64,000 nt of DNA from Catenulispora sp. GP43 (GTDB taxonomy: Bacteria > Actinomycetota > Actinomycetes > Streptomycetales > Catenulisporaceae). The notes under the pieces were generated by a model, which saw only the letters and a program-made list of their open reading frames with translations, did not search any database and was not told where the DNA came from. A program made the position numbers and the translations under genes. The stretch spans positions 62,001 to 126,000 of the forward strand of contig NZ_JBGCCT010000018.1 of assembly GCF_041260665.1 (NCBI RefSeq), written 5' to 3'. Positions 1 to 7,613 of the stretch are shown in pieces (position 1 is the stretch's first letter; each line of letters starts with the position of its first letter).

Positions 1-261
1 GTCGGGGGCGTCGATGATCTTGATGCCGCCGAGGTGTTCCTTGCTGTCGACGAAGGGCCCGTCGGTGATCAGCACCTCCCCGGTGCCGGGCCGCAGCACG
101 GTCGCGGTGCTCGCCGGGTGCAGTCCGCCGTCGAACACCCAGGAGCCGGCCGCCCTGAGCTCGACGTTGAGCGCTTCGAGGTCGCGGCCGATCTCGGCGA
201 GGCGTTCGGCCGGCGGGACCGGGCCGTCGGGCTGGTAGATGGAGAGCAGGTAGCGGGTCAC
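1..261 (-). CDS. YCII/DGPF-domain protein, C-terminus outside window
   Basis: The 87 codons present read as the N-terminal part of a YCII-related (PhnB-like, DGPF) protein; the gene runs off the left edge. The N-terminus MTRYLLSIY and the motif DGPF at residues 67-70 are the family signature. The start is a GTG overlapping the stop of the upstream RibD-like gene (GTGA), so the two are probably translationally coupled. In actinomycetes DGPF proteins often sit beside ECF sigma factor genes; whether one follows here cannot be seen. The biochemical function of the family is unknown. Confidence 0.85.
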   Translation of the reverse strand, partial: MTRYLLSIYQPDGPVPPAERLAEIGRDLEALNVELRAAGSWVFDGGLHPASTATVLRPGTGEVLITDGPFVDSKEHLGGIKIIDAPD

Positions 262-857
262 GATGTCCTCCTGGAGGCCTCATAGGTCGCGATGATCACA
301 CCGGTGCCGGTGGTGACGGAGCCGGTGAGCCGCAGTTCGCCGAGCTCCGCGCCGTCGAACAGCCGCAGGCCGGTGCCCAGGACCAGCGGATGGATCAGCA
401 GCACGTACCGGTCGACCAGGCCCGCGGCGGCGAGCGTGCGGACCAGCTGCCCGCTGCCGAGCACCGCGATGTCGCCGTCGGTGGCGTCCCGGAGCGCGGC
501 GACGGCCGCCGGGACGTCCCCGCCGCCGGGCACCACCGTCGAGTTCATCCACGGCAGCGGCTCGACCAGCGTCGAGGACACCACGTACTTCCGCACCTTG
601 TTCAGCTTCTCGGTGTAGGGGTTGCCGTCGGTCTGCTTCGGCCAGTACTCGGCCAGCGCCTCATACGTCCGCCGCCCGAACAGCATCACCCCGGGGCGCG
701 TCATGCCCTTGGCCATCTCCGCGCCCATGACCGCGTCGGCGTAGGGCGCGGCCCAGCCGCCGTGGACGAACCCGCCGCGCGGGTCCTCGTCGGCCCGGCC
801 GGGCGCCTGCATCACGCCGTCCAGGGTCAGGCTCTCGGTCACCACGATCTCGCCCAT
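258..857 (-). CDS. Dihydrofolate reductase-like (RibD C-terminal domain) protein
   Basis: A 199-residue single-domain protein of the RibD-C/DHFR-like fold. It begins GEIVVTESLTLDGVMQAPG and carries the motif LFGRRTYE near residue 60, typical of this group. A longer reading frame begins five codons upstream, but AAGGAG lies six bases before the ATG at 857, so that start is preferred. Family members are predicted NADPH-dependent reductases and most are not true folate reductases, so the substrate is unknown. It is the first gene of a two-gene operon with the DGPF protein. A second paralogue lies at 27168-27731. Confidence 0.85.
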   Translation of the reverse strand: MGEIVVTESLTLDGVMQAPGRADEDPRGGFVHGGWAAPYADAVMGAEMAKGMTRPGVMLFGRRTYEALAEYWPKQTDGNPYTEKLNKVRKYVVSSTLVEPLPWMNSTVVPGGGDVPAAVAALRDATDGDIAVLGSGQLVRTLAAAGLVDRYVLLIHPLVLGTGLRLFDGAELGELRLTGSVTTGTGVIIATYEASRRTS

Positions 858-976
858 GATGTTCTCCTTCATGCTCCGTGCAGATCGGTCTCACCCTCTA
901 CACGAACCACGAGGGCCGAAACAGACAGCCCGCTCGGCCGAATGAGGGGAACGCGGCCCCCAAGGCCGCGCGGCAC

Positions 977-988
977 TAGGCTGGCCCC
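977..988 (+). promoter_or_regulatory. -10 box of a leaderless promoter
   Basis: TAGGCT followed by exactly six bases (GGCCCC) and then the ATG at 989. With a start site about seven bases after the -10 box, the transcript would begin at the start codon. No Shine-Dalgarno sequence is visible. The same 15 bases (TAGGCT, GGCCCC, ATG) precede the TetR gene at 58576. Confidence 0.55.
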
Positions 989-1498
989 ATGATCCGCGCC
1001 GCCGTCCCCGCCGACGTCCCGACCATCCACGCCCTGGTCGCCGCCCTCGCCGAGTACGAGCGCGAGCCGGAGGCCGCCAAGGCCACCGAGGAGCAGCTGC
1101 AGGCCGCCCTGTTCGCCGAGCACCCGGCGGTCTTCGCCCTGATCGCCGAGGACGACGCCGGCACCCCGGTCGGCTTCGCGCTGTACTTCCTGAACTTCTC
1201 CACCTGGAACGGCGTCCACGGCATCTACCTGGAGGACCTGTTCGTCCGCCCCGAGGCCCGCGGCGGCGGCCACGGCAGCGCCCTGCTGCGCGAGCTGGCG
1301 CGCATCGCGGTCGAGCGCGGCTACAGCCGGGTGGAGTGGAGCGTGCTGGACTGGAACGAGCCGTCCATCGGGTTCTACAAGGCGCTCGGCGCGGTGCCGA
1401 TGGACGAGTGGACGACGATGCGGCTGACCGGGGATGCGCTGGCGGCGTTCGGCGGCGGGGGCCGGGGCGGGGCCGGGGGCGGCAAGGCGACTGCCTAG
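989..1498 (+). CDS. GNAT N-acetyltransferase, diamine/thialysine acetyltransferase-like
   Basis: A 169-residue GNAT protein. The acetyl-CoA loop reads RPEARGGGHGSALL near residues 91-104, and STWNGVHGIYLEDLFV and VLDWNEPSIGFYKALGA resemble the spermidine/spermine and thialysine N-acetyltransferase branch. It would transfer acetyl from acetyl-CoA to an amine, but the exact substrate is not shown. Expression probably starts without a leader. The C-terminus is a Gly-rich tail. Its stop codon overlaps that of the convergent acetyltransferase gene in a shared CTAG. Confidence 0.85.
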   Translation: MIRAAVPADVPTIHALVAALAEYEREPEAAKATEEQLQAALFAEHPAVFALIAEDDAGTPVGFALYFLNFSTWNGVHGIYLEDLFVRPEARGGGHGSALLRELARIAVERGYSRVEWSVLDWNEPSIGFYKALGAVPMDEWTTMRLTGDALAAFGGGGRGGAGGGKATA

Positions 1499-1995
1499 GC
1501 CGGCCGCAGGTCCTTGGCCATCATCGCGCACATGGTCTCGTAGCGCCGGATCGTCCCGTCCGGCGCTTCCTCGTCCCACGCATCGGGCCGATCCTCGAAC
1601 GCGACATAGCCCAGCCGCTCGTACAGCGCACGCGCCCGCGGGTTGTCGTGCTCGACCCCGAGCTCGGCACGGAGCAGGCCACGCCGCCGGATGCGCTCCT
1701 CGGCGGCGGCGATCAGCACCGTGCCCAGGCCGCAGGACTGCAACGCGGGCATGGTCGCGAGCTGGTGGATCATTCCGGCGGTAGGCGTCTGCTCATAGTC
1801 GACGCCGCCGATCGCCAGCGGGAGATCACTCCCGGCGGCGCACACCGCGAGGTACTCCGCATCACCGGCCGCCACCCGCTCCAGCTCGATCGCCACGCTG
1901 CGCAGGTGCAGCGCGGAGCCCGACCAGCCGCAGTGCGGCAGGTCGGCGTGAGTCAGGTCCCGGACATGGACGGGCACCACTACTTCGCCGGTCAT
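1495..1995 (-). CDS. GNAT family N-acetyltransferase
   Basis: A 166-residue GNAT protein starting MTGEVVVPVHVRDLTHADL. Motif A reads QSCGLGTVLI (CoA pyrophosphate loop) and a C-terminal block reads HDNPRARALYERLGYVAFE, the usual beta6-beta7 part of the fold. The open frame extends about 119 codons upstream, but that stretch has no family similarity. The ATG at 1995 begins the domain, and a degenerate -10 box (TGGACT) sits six bases before it. The acceptor substrate is unknown. Confidence 0.85.
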   Translation of the reverse strand: MTGEVVVPVHVRDLTHADLPHCGWSGSALHLRSVAIELERVAAGDAEYLAVCAAGSDLPLAIGGVDYEQTPTAGMIHQLATMPALQSCGLGTVLIAAAEERIRRRGLLRAELGVEHDNPRARALYERLGYVAFEDRPDAWDEEAPDGTIRRYETMCAMMAKDLRPA

Positions 1996-2534
1996 ACCGA
2001 TAGTCCAGCACATCGCGCGCCGCCTGGCGCGGGCATTTTTCGCCTGGCCGACGGCGAACCGGCGGGTCACATCCTGTGCAATGGGATCGCAACCAACGTG
2101 CAAGGGGCCTGTTCGACACTCGGGAACGTCGAAGGCGTCAAGCCTTCCGTATCCACTATGACCCATCGAGCACGTGACTCGTCGGGTCCGCGCGCTGGGT
2201 GCCACCTTCCATCCCACAGCCGACTGGGTTGTCCAGCGATGTCCACGCGTTCGACCACCTCCATGTCCACGTCGAGCAGCGCGCCGTGAATCGCGACGCC
2301 CTTTGAACCTGGCCTGTCCCGGCGGTACGAAAACCACGGCCGTCGCTGACACAACGACGGGGACTTGACCAGCCGGACAAAACAGGGTGCTGGGAATCGA
2401 AGGCTGGCGACACCCCGTGATGGGGTTCAGATGAACCTCAGGCTCCGCATGGTCTGTCCTATGCGGAGCCTGATATACCCCCGAACCGGGACCGACCGCA
2501 GCCGGTCGAACCGGCGAACAGCTTTGCGTTGGAG
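1996..2534. other. 539-base stretch without a supported gene
   Basis: No frame here gives a convincing protein. A minus-strand frame at 2067-2354 encodes a plausible-looking block (VDMEVVERVDIAGQPSRLWD in the middle) that I cannot assign and that lacks a ribosome-binding site; it may be gene decay. The right part holds the hairpin at 2439-2472 and a smaller inverted repeat near 2492-2507. Confidence 0.5.
2439..2472 (-). terminator. Hairpin terminator downstream of the 2535-3809 hydrolase
   Basis: A perfect 12-base-pair inverted repeat (CAGGCTCCGCAT / ATGCGGAGCCTG) with a 10-base loop, 62 bases after the hydrolase stop codon. There is no U-tract, as is common for actinomycete terminators. Confidence 0.65.
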
Positions 2535-3809
2535 CTACTCGTTGGTGGCGAAGACCTCGTCCAGGAAGTCGAACTCGATCTGGTTGGCGAGGCTGCGGTT
2601 GTTCACCGCGCAGTGCGCCTCGCCGCCCTCGAACTCCTGGATGAACCGCTCGGTCTTCGGGCAGGACAGTCGCTCGAAGAACTTCTGGGCCTGGCTCGCC
2701 ATCGAGCCTTCGCCGGCGCCGGCGATGTTCAGCAGCGGGCAGGTGATCTCGTCCTCCAGCCCGGCGAGGTCGAACTCGGCGAGGTAGTCGATGTAGTCCT
2801 TGACCGGCCGGTCGAGCATGCCGAACCGCTCCCGCACATCCCCGAGCAGCAGCCTGGCCATCGGGGAGGACAGGTTGACGCGCGAGTCGAGATCCTTGAT
2901 CGCGGCGTACGGCTCCCGCGGGTCGAGTCCGATGAGGCTGAGGATCGACGGCACGAAGGACGGTGTCAGCGAGCTGGCGACGACCGCCTTGATCCGCTTC
3001 TCGCCGGCGACCGCTCGAGGACCGAACAGGCCGCCCATGCTGTACCCGGTCAGCGAAAGGCGTTCGGCGTCGACGTCGGTGCGGTTCAGGACCCAGTCGA
3101 CGATGTAGCCCAGTTGGACGTCCGTGTCGGGACGGAACGTCAGGTCGGGGTCGGCGTAGTACGCGCCGCGCTGCCCCGGGAGCTCGACGAGGAAGGCGTT
3201 GTAGCCACGGCGAACGGCCGCGGCGCCCGTGGTGAAGTAGAGCTCCTCGGCGGTCATGTCCCCTCCCCCGATGATGATCGCCGTGGCCCTCGGCCTCGTC
3301 GTGGTGTGGGGCTTCACGAAGTATCCGGGCAGGGACTTGCCCGCCTCGTAAGGAACCTGAACCACCTCGAAGGGGACCTCGAGGAGTTCCATGCCCGACT
3401 GGAAGCAGGCACGGTTGCGCTTCCAGTTCGGGATCCGGTCCTCGTCGTGCCGCTCAAGGAAGAACCCGGCCGAGCGCCAGTAGGTCGACGCGCGCATGAA
3501 CGCCTCGCCCGCGCTGACCCTGTGGCCGCGGAAAAGGCACTGCTCGGCCAGGTCCTCCACCCGCTTCGCGGTTTCCGTCCATGCCCTCTGCCACGCCCGC
3601 AGGTCGGCATCCGGGACCTTCGAGATGCTCGCGAAGCATTCCCCCGCCGCCGAACCTCCGGTGTCCGCGGTCCCGAGCGCCAGCGCCAACTGGAAGTCGA
3701 AGTTGGACGCGAACCGCCCCGGCATGCCGGCGGTCGCCGTGAAGACCGTCGTCTCCCGCTGCACTGTGGCGGCCGGGGTACCGGTCGTGGAGTTGTTTGT
3801 GGTCATCAA
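2535..3809 (-). CDS. Alpha/beta hydrolase, FrsA/dihydropseudooxynicotine-hydrolase-like
   Basis: A 424-residue alpha/beta hydrolase with a helical N-terminal cap (about residues 60-150) and a C-terminal catalytic domain. The nucleophile elbow is GYSMGG with Ser257, and a late EGGEAHCAVNN carries the likely catalytic His near residue 405. The layout matches the FrsA/DUF1100 and 2,6-dihydropseudooxynicotine hydrolase group, which cleave C-C or ester bonds in small molecules; the substrate here is unknown. It is transcribed away from a TetR regulator, with a perfect operator between them, so it is probably the regulator's target. Confidence 0.8.
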   Translation of the reverse strand: MMTTNNSTTGTPAATVQRETTVFTATAGMPGRFASNFDFQLALALGTADTGGSAAGECFASISKVPDADLRAWQRAWTETAKRVEDLAEQCLFRGHRVSAGEAFMRASTYWRSAGFFLERHDEDRIPNWKRNRACFQSGMELLEVPFEVVQVPYEAGKSLPGYFVKPHTTTRPRATAIIIGGGDMTAEELYFTTGAAAVRRGYNAFLVELPGQRGAYYADPDLTFRPDTDVQLGYIVDWVLNRTDVDAERLSLTGYSMGGLFGPRAVAGEKRIKAVVASSLTPSFVPSILSLIGLDPREPYAAIKDLDSRVNLSSPMARLLLGDVRERFGMLDRPVKDYIDYLAEFDLAGLEDEITCPLLNIAGAGEGSMASQAQKFFERLSCPKTERFIQEFEGGEAHCAVNNRSLANQIEFDFLDEVFATNE

Positions 3810-3890
3810 TCAGGCCTTCCTGCTTCGCGGAGCGCCCGCGCCCCGCCGACGAACAGCCGAACAACCGAACAGGTCCGGACGCTACTCCCA

Positions 3891-3912
3891 TAAGATGCGG
3901 GTCCGCATCTTA
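3891..3912. promoter_or_regulatory. Perfect palindromic TetR operator
   Basis: Arms TAAGATGCGG and CCGCATCTTA are exact inverted repeats separated by GT, 22 bases in all. The site lies between the divergent hydrolase and TetR genes, about 33 bases before the -10 box of the TetR gene, where one dimeric regulator could control both directions. Confidence 0.8.
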
Positions 3913-3944
3913 GGTGTTGAGGAAACCGGCGCGACCGGCGCTGT

Positions 3945-3956
3945 TAGACTCCGTGT
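3945..3956 (+). promoter_or_regulatory. -10 box of a leaderless promoter
   Basis: TAGACT, six bases, then the GTG start of the TetR gene at 3957. No ribosome-binding site is visible. Confidence 0.5.
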
Positions 3957-4556
3957 GTGATCGCCGAGGAAGCCCATCCGGCACGGCGTCGGCACGGCGC
4001 CGCACTGGAAGACGCAGTACTCGAAGCGTCGTGGACTGTGTTACGCGAGAACGGCTACGCCGGATTCACCCTGGGGGCCGTGGCCAGCCGGGCCGGCACC
4101 AGCCGTCCGGTCCTCGCCCGACGCTGGCCCAGCCGGCACGACCTGGTGCTCGCGACCATCGCGTTCATCGGCTCGGCCCAGCCCTCCCCGCAACCCGACA
4201 CCGGAAGTCTGCGCGGAGATCTCACGGCCCTGATGCACGGCCTCAACAACTCCCGCCTGGACGTCGCAACCGTCCTGGGCGTCCAGCTCGGCGGCTACTA
4301 CCAGGAGACCGGCAACACCCTGGCCGACCTGCGCGACGTGTTGTTGAGCGGCGAGGACTCCACGCTCGACCACATCCTCGACGCGGCCGTCGCCCGCGGC
4401 GAAGCCGACGCGGCACGGCTCACGCCGCGGGTGCGCTCGCTCCCGGTGGATCTCCTACGCCACCACGTCTTCACGACGTTCCAGCCGATGCCCGACGACG
4501 GCATCGAGGAGATCGTCGATGACATCTTCCTCCCCCTGGTCCGCACCGAACGCTGA
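3957..4556 (+). CDS. TetR/AcrR family transcriptional regulator
   Basis: A 199-residue TetR-type repressor. The N-terminal helix-turn-helix spans about residues 15-62 (VLRENGYAGFTLGAVASRAG then SRPVLARRWPSRHDLV); the rest is the helical ligand-binding and dimerisation domain. The GTG start is supported by the leaderless promoter arrangement. It is divergent from the alpha/beta hydrolase and probably binds the perfect palindrome at 3891-3912, repressing both genes until a ligand, perhaps the hydrolase substrate, is present. The ligand is unknown. Confidence 0.85.
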   Translation: MIAEEAHPARRRHGAALEDAVLEASWTVLRENGYAGFTLGAVASRAGTSRPVLARRWPSRHDLVLATIAFIGSAQPSPQPDTGSLRGDLTALMHGLNNSRLDVATVLGVQLGGYYQETGNTLADLRDVLLSGEDSTLDHILDAAVARGEADAARLTPRVRSLPVDLLRHHVFTTFQPMPDDGIEEIVDDIFLPLVRTER

Positions 4557-4769
4557 CGACAGCGGGCTCGGAAAGCGGTCGGATGCGGGGTTGCCGTACG
4601 GCCACCAGATCCACATGGGTGATCAACAACTGCTGAGCTGCGGTCGCCGCAGGTCTGTGACCAGGAAGGCGGCGGTCCTGGTGGCGGGCTCGAGCCAGGG
4701 GTATCAGATGACTTAGGGATTCACTCAAACGCCGAGGTCGGGGTACCTGGGCGCGGTGCGCGCCGTCTC

Positions 4770-4781
4770 TAATCTGGCGCC
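4770..4781 (+). promoter_or_regulatory. -10 box of a leaderless promoter
   Basis: TAATCT, then six bases (GGCGCC), then the ATG of the RCC1-repeat gene at 4782. No Shine-Dalgarno sequence precedes the ATG. Confidence 0.5.
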
Positions 4782-6143
4782 ATGAAACATGGACTTCGGA
4801 AGGTCGCCAGCTGTTCGCGATGGGTGTCGCATCCGGCACTGCTGGGGTTGTGCTCGCTGGCCGTGCTTACTGCGTCGGCCGTGTCGGCCGCTGCTGATGC
4901 CGCAAGCTCGCCCTCCTCAACCGTCAAGTACTGGGGCTCGTTCGCCGATACGTCGGGCAGCAGTCCGGCGCAAACCACGCCGTTCCCGGTTTACCTGCCT
5001 GGGCCGGTCAAGCAGATCGGGACGTCCAACTCGGCCGTGTACGCGTTGTTGACCGACGGAAGCGTGTACGCGTGGGGTAGGGGCGCGGACGGCCAGCTCG
5101 GCAACGGCGGAACCTCGGACTCGGTGGACACGGCGGTGAAGGTCGACTTCCCGCCCGGCGTGAAGATCGCCTCGATCCCAGACGACGTCGATCCGTATAA
5201 CGAGGGCCTGGCCATCGACACCGACGGCAACGTCTGGGGCTGGGGCACCAACCCCTTCGGCGACGCGCTCTGCCTCGGGACCCAGGCCCCGCAGCTCGTC
5301 CCGGTCAAGCTCCCGCTCACCGACGTCACCGACGTGGCCGGAGCGGCCGGACACGCGACCTACCTTTCCCACGGGCACGCGGTCGCGTGCGGTGCCAACC
5401 TCTTCGGCGAGCTCGGCGACGGGACCAATACGGCGAGCTCCACCCCTGTGGCGGTCAAACTGCCCGCCGGCGCGAAGGTCACCCGGCTGGTCGCGGCCTG
5501 GACCAACTCCGGCGCCCTGCTGGCCGACGGCAGCTACTACAACTGGGGCTACAACGTCCAGGGCCAGCTCGGTCAGGGCACGACCGGCGGGTCCTCCAAC
5601 GTCCCGCTCAAGGTCACGCTGCCCGGCCGCGTTCGCGAGGTGTTCCAGGGCGGATCACTGCCGGGCAACGGCCAGACCCTCGCCCTGCTCGACCGCGGCG
5701 ACCTCTACGCCTGGGGCGATGGAAGCAACTACCAGCTCGGCACCGGAACCACGGACAACCAGCCCTCGCCCGTGCGTGTCCCGCTGCCCGCCGGCCTGCG
5801 ATTCACGAAGATCGCCACCAGCGGTGCGACGTCATACGGCATCACCAGGGGAGGGGACGTCTACGCCTGGGGCTACAACCTGGTCGGGCAGGTGGGGAAT
5901 GGCACCCAGACCGATGCGCCCGCACCGGTGTACATTGTCGGCGGCGCCCGCGACATCTCCGGGACCAACTTCGACGTGGCCATCAGCCTGCGCCAGGGGT
6001 GCGCGCGCGACGCGGGACACCCGCACCGGACCGCTGCGCCTCGTGGGGCCCAGGCGACTGACGCGTCCGCCGACACGGCTGCCACTCAGCTCGCTCCCCT
6101 CGTGAACCCCCGTGCGGTGATCAGCAACGACAGGCTCCAGTAG
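4782..6143 (+). CDS. Secreted RCC1-repeat (beta-propeller) protein
   Basis: A 453-residue protein with a Sec signal peptide: positive N-terminus, hydrophobic segment at about residues 19-36, and Ala-rich cleavage region before residue 40. The mature part consists of RCC1-type repeats, each with the pattern DGSVYAWGRGADGQLGNGG or variants (VWGWGTNPFGDAL, YYNWGYNVQGQLG, LYAWGDGSNYQLG, VYAWGYNLVGQVG), enough for one propeller. RCC1 propellers bind proteins; bacterial secreted forms have no settled role. After residue 400 the sequence becomes a low-complexity tail. It is monocistronic. Confidence 0.85.
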   Translation: MKHGLRKVASCSRWVSHPALLGLCSLAVLTASAVSAAADAASSPSSTVKYWGSFADTSGSSPAQTTPFPVYLPGPVKQIGTSNSAVYALLTDGSVYAWGRGADGQLGNGGTSDSVDTAVKVDFPPGVKIASIPDDVDPYNEGLAIDTDGNVWGWGTNPFGDALCLGTQAPQLVPVKLPLTDVTDVAGAAGHATYLSHGHAVACGANLFGELGDGTNTASSTPVAVKLPAGAKVTRLVAAWTNSGALLADGSYYNWGYNVQGQLGQGTTGGSSNVPLKVTLPGRVREVFQGGSLPGNGQTLALLDRGDLYAWGDGSNYQLGTGTTDNQPSPVRVPLPAGLRFTKIATSGATSYGITRGGDVYAWGYNLVGQVGNGTQTDAPAPVYIVGGARDISGTNFDVAISLRQGCARDAGHPHRTAAPRGAQATDASADTAATQLAPLVNPRAVISNDRLQ

Positions 6144-6429
6144 CCGGTCACCGACCGACAGTCTGTGGAAATCCCATGGCCTCGCAGAGGGCTGCAGTGA
6201 TCCTCACGGTAGCCCTCTCACAGCCTCGAACTCGACGTCGCCGTCAAGACGTGGCGGGTAACGTTGCAGACCATCCGTATCAGGCAATGATCTCGGTGCA
6301 ACGATCGGAATCGGCAAACCCATGGTCAAAGACACCTTCGTATTTTCGAGCCCGCGGGGTCCATCCACGGTTCGACGTCGTGGTGGATGCCACCGATGTG
6401 TTGTTGAATGCGCACGAACGGATAGAGCT

Positions 6430-7443
6430 GTGAAGCTGGGCTTCAAGCCCCCGGTTCGGATCCAGCAGGTGACCGGCCCGAATCCCGGGTTCGCCCCATC
6501 CGGTCATGCCAGGTACGGCACGAATACCGCGAAGTACGGCATGGGTGCTGCCGACCTCGGCTGCATGTGGGACAACCGCGAGGGCACCACGTTTCACGTG
6601 TTCGGGGACAATTTCAAGACTTGTACGCCCGCTTTTGCCGGACCAACGGGTACGGATTGGCGGCCGAACGCGCTCGGCCGCTCGTCGAACATCGACCTGA
6701 TCAACGGAATCAGGTTCGATGACTTCAATGTCGACTCGAACGGTGATCGTACTCCGATCATCCCATTGTTCTCCGACAGCGAAGACGGCTTGGTGCCCAC
6801 GGGCGGTATCAACGTCAACGGCAACGACTACCTGTCTTATGTGGCGTTCGCGAAGAATCACACAGATCAGTCGCAGACGAACGCCGGCGGCACTGCGATG
6901 TCCACGGACGGCGGTAAGACGTGGACTCGCGAGTACGGGTGTTCCTGGAACCAGAACGCTCGACTGACCGACCCATTCCAGCAGTCGACTTTCGCTTCAT
7001 GCGGCGACGGCTATGTGTATCGGTTCACCACGGAGTCGGACCGCGCCGGGAACATTCATCTGCTGCGTGTTCCTGAGGCCGGCATCATCGACAAGGCACA
7101 ATATCAGTACTGGACCGGTACGGCGTGGGTCTCTGACGAGACACAGGTCGGGGTTCTGATTCAGGGCCCTGTCGGCGAAATGTCGGCACGGTACGACGAC
7201 CTGCTGGACTTGTTCTACATCATGTACCACGACGACTCGCGGAGAACCACGGTGTTCCAGTACGCGGCAAGGCCAACCGGCCCGTGGTCGGTCAAATTGC
7301 CGATCATGCCGGACCGTCAGTTCAATATCTATGCGCCGATGATTCACCCGCGGTCGTCTGGTACCGATGTGTTTTTCTGTGGTTCGATCTGGGATACGTA
7401 CGAGACGTACTTGTTCTACGCGAACCTGCGAGTGTCCCGCTGA
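6430..7443 (+). CDS. DUF4185 domain protein
   Basis: A 337-residue protein resembling the DUF4185 family, whose members are predicted five-bladed-propeller, sialidase-like or carbohydrate-active proteins. Recognisable blocks are GMGAADLGCMWDNREGTTFH, VFGDNF, GTAMSTDGGKTW (an Asp-box-like motif) and FYIMYHDDS. The GTG at 6430 starts the domain (VKLGFKPP); the open frame reaches back to 6322 without support. Base composition is lower in GC than neighbouring genes, with more TGT, TAT and ATT codons, which suggests transfer. No signal peptide is visible from this start, although relatives are usually exported, so the 5' end may be lost. Confidence 0.65.
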   Translation: MKLGFKPPVRIQQVTGPNPGFAPSGHARYGTNTAKYGMGAADLGCMWDNREGTTFHVFGDNFKTCTPAFAGPTGTDWRPNALGRSSNIDLINGIRFDDFNVDSNGDRTPIIPLFSDSEDGLVPTGGINVNGNDYLSYVAFAKNHTDQSQTNAGGTAMSTDGGKTWTREYGCSWNQNARLTDPFQQSTFASCGDGYVYRFTTESDRAGNIHLLRVPEAGIIDKAQYQYWTGTAWVSDETQVGVLIQGPVGEMSARYDDLLDLFYIMYHDDSRRTTVFQYAARPTGPWSVKLPIMPDRQFNIYAPMIHPRSSGTDVFFCGSIWDTYETYLFYANLRVSR

Positions 7444-7601
7444 CTCGTCTGTGCTGGTCAACAGCATATGGGGCCCTCGGCGTCGAAGAACATGGCTGCT
7501 CTCGCGCCGTCTCGTCCGCCCCTCGTGACCGCCGAACGTGCGATATCACCCGGATGCCGCAGCCGGACACCGATATCAGGTTCGCGCCCCGATCCGCCGA
7601 A

Positions 7602-7613
7602 TAGCTTTGAAAC
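7602..7613 (+). promoter_or_regulatory. -10 box of a leaderless promoter for zwf
   Basis: TAGCTT, six bases (TGAAAC), then the ATG at 7614. Confidence 0.45.

Noticed and set aside
2067..2354. A 95-codon minus-strand frame with some protein-like character
   Set aside because: No ribosome-binding site, no recognisable family and overlapping frames of similar length; kept only as a remark on the gene-free stretch.
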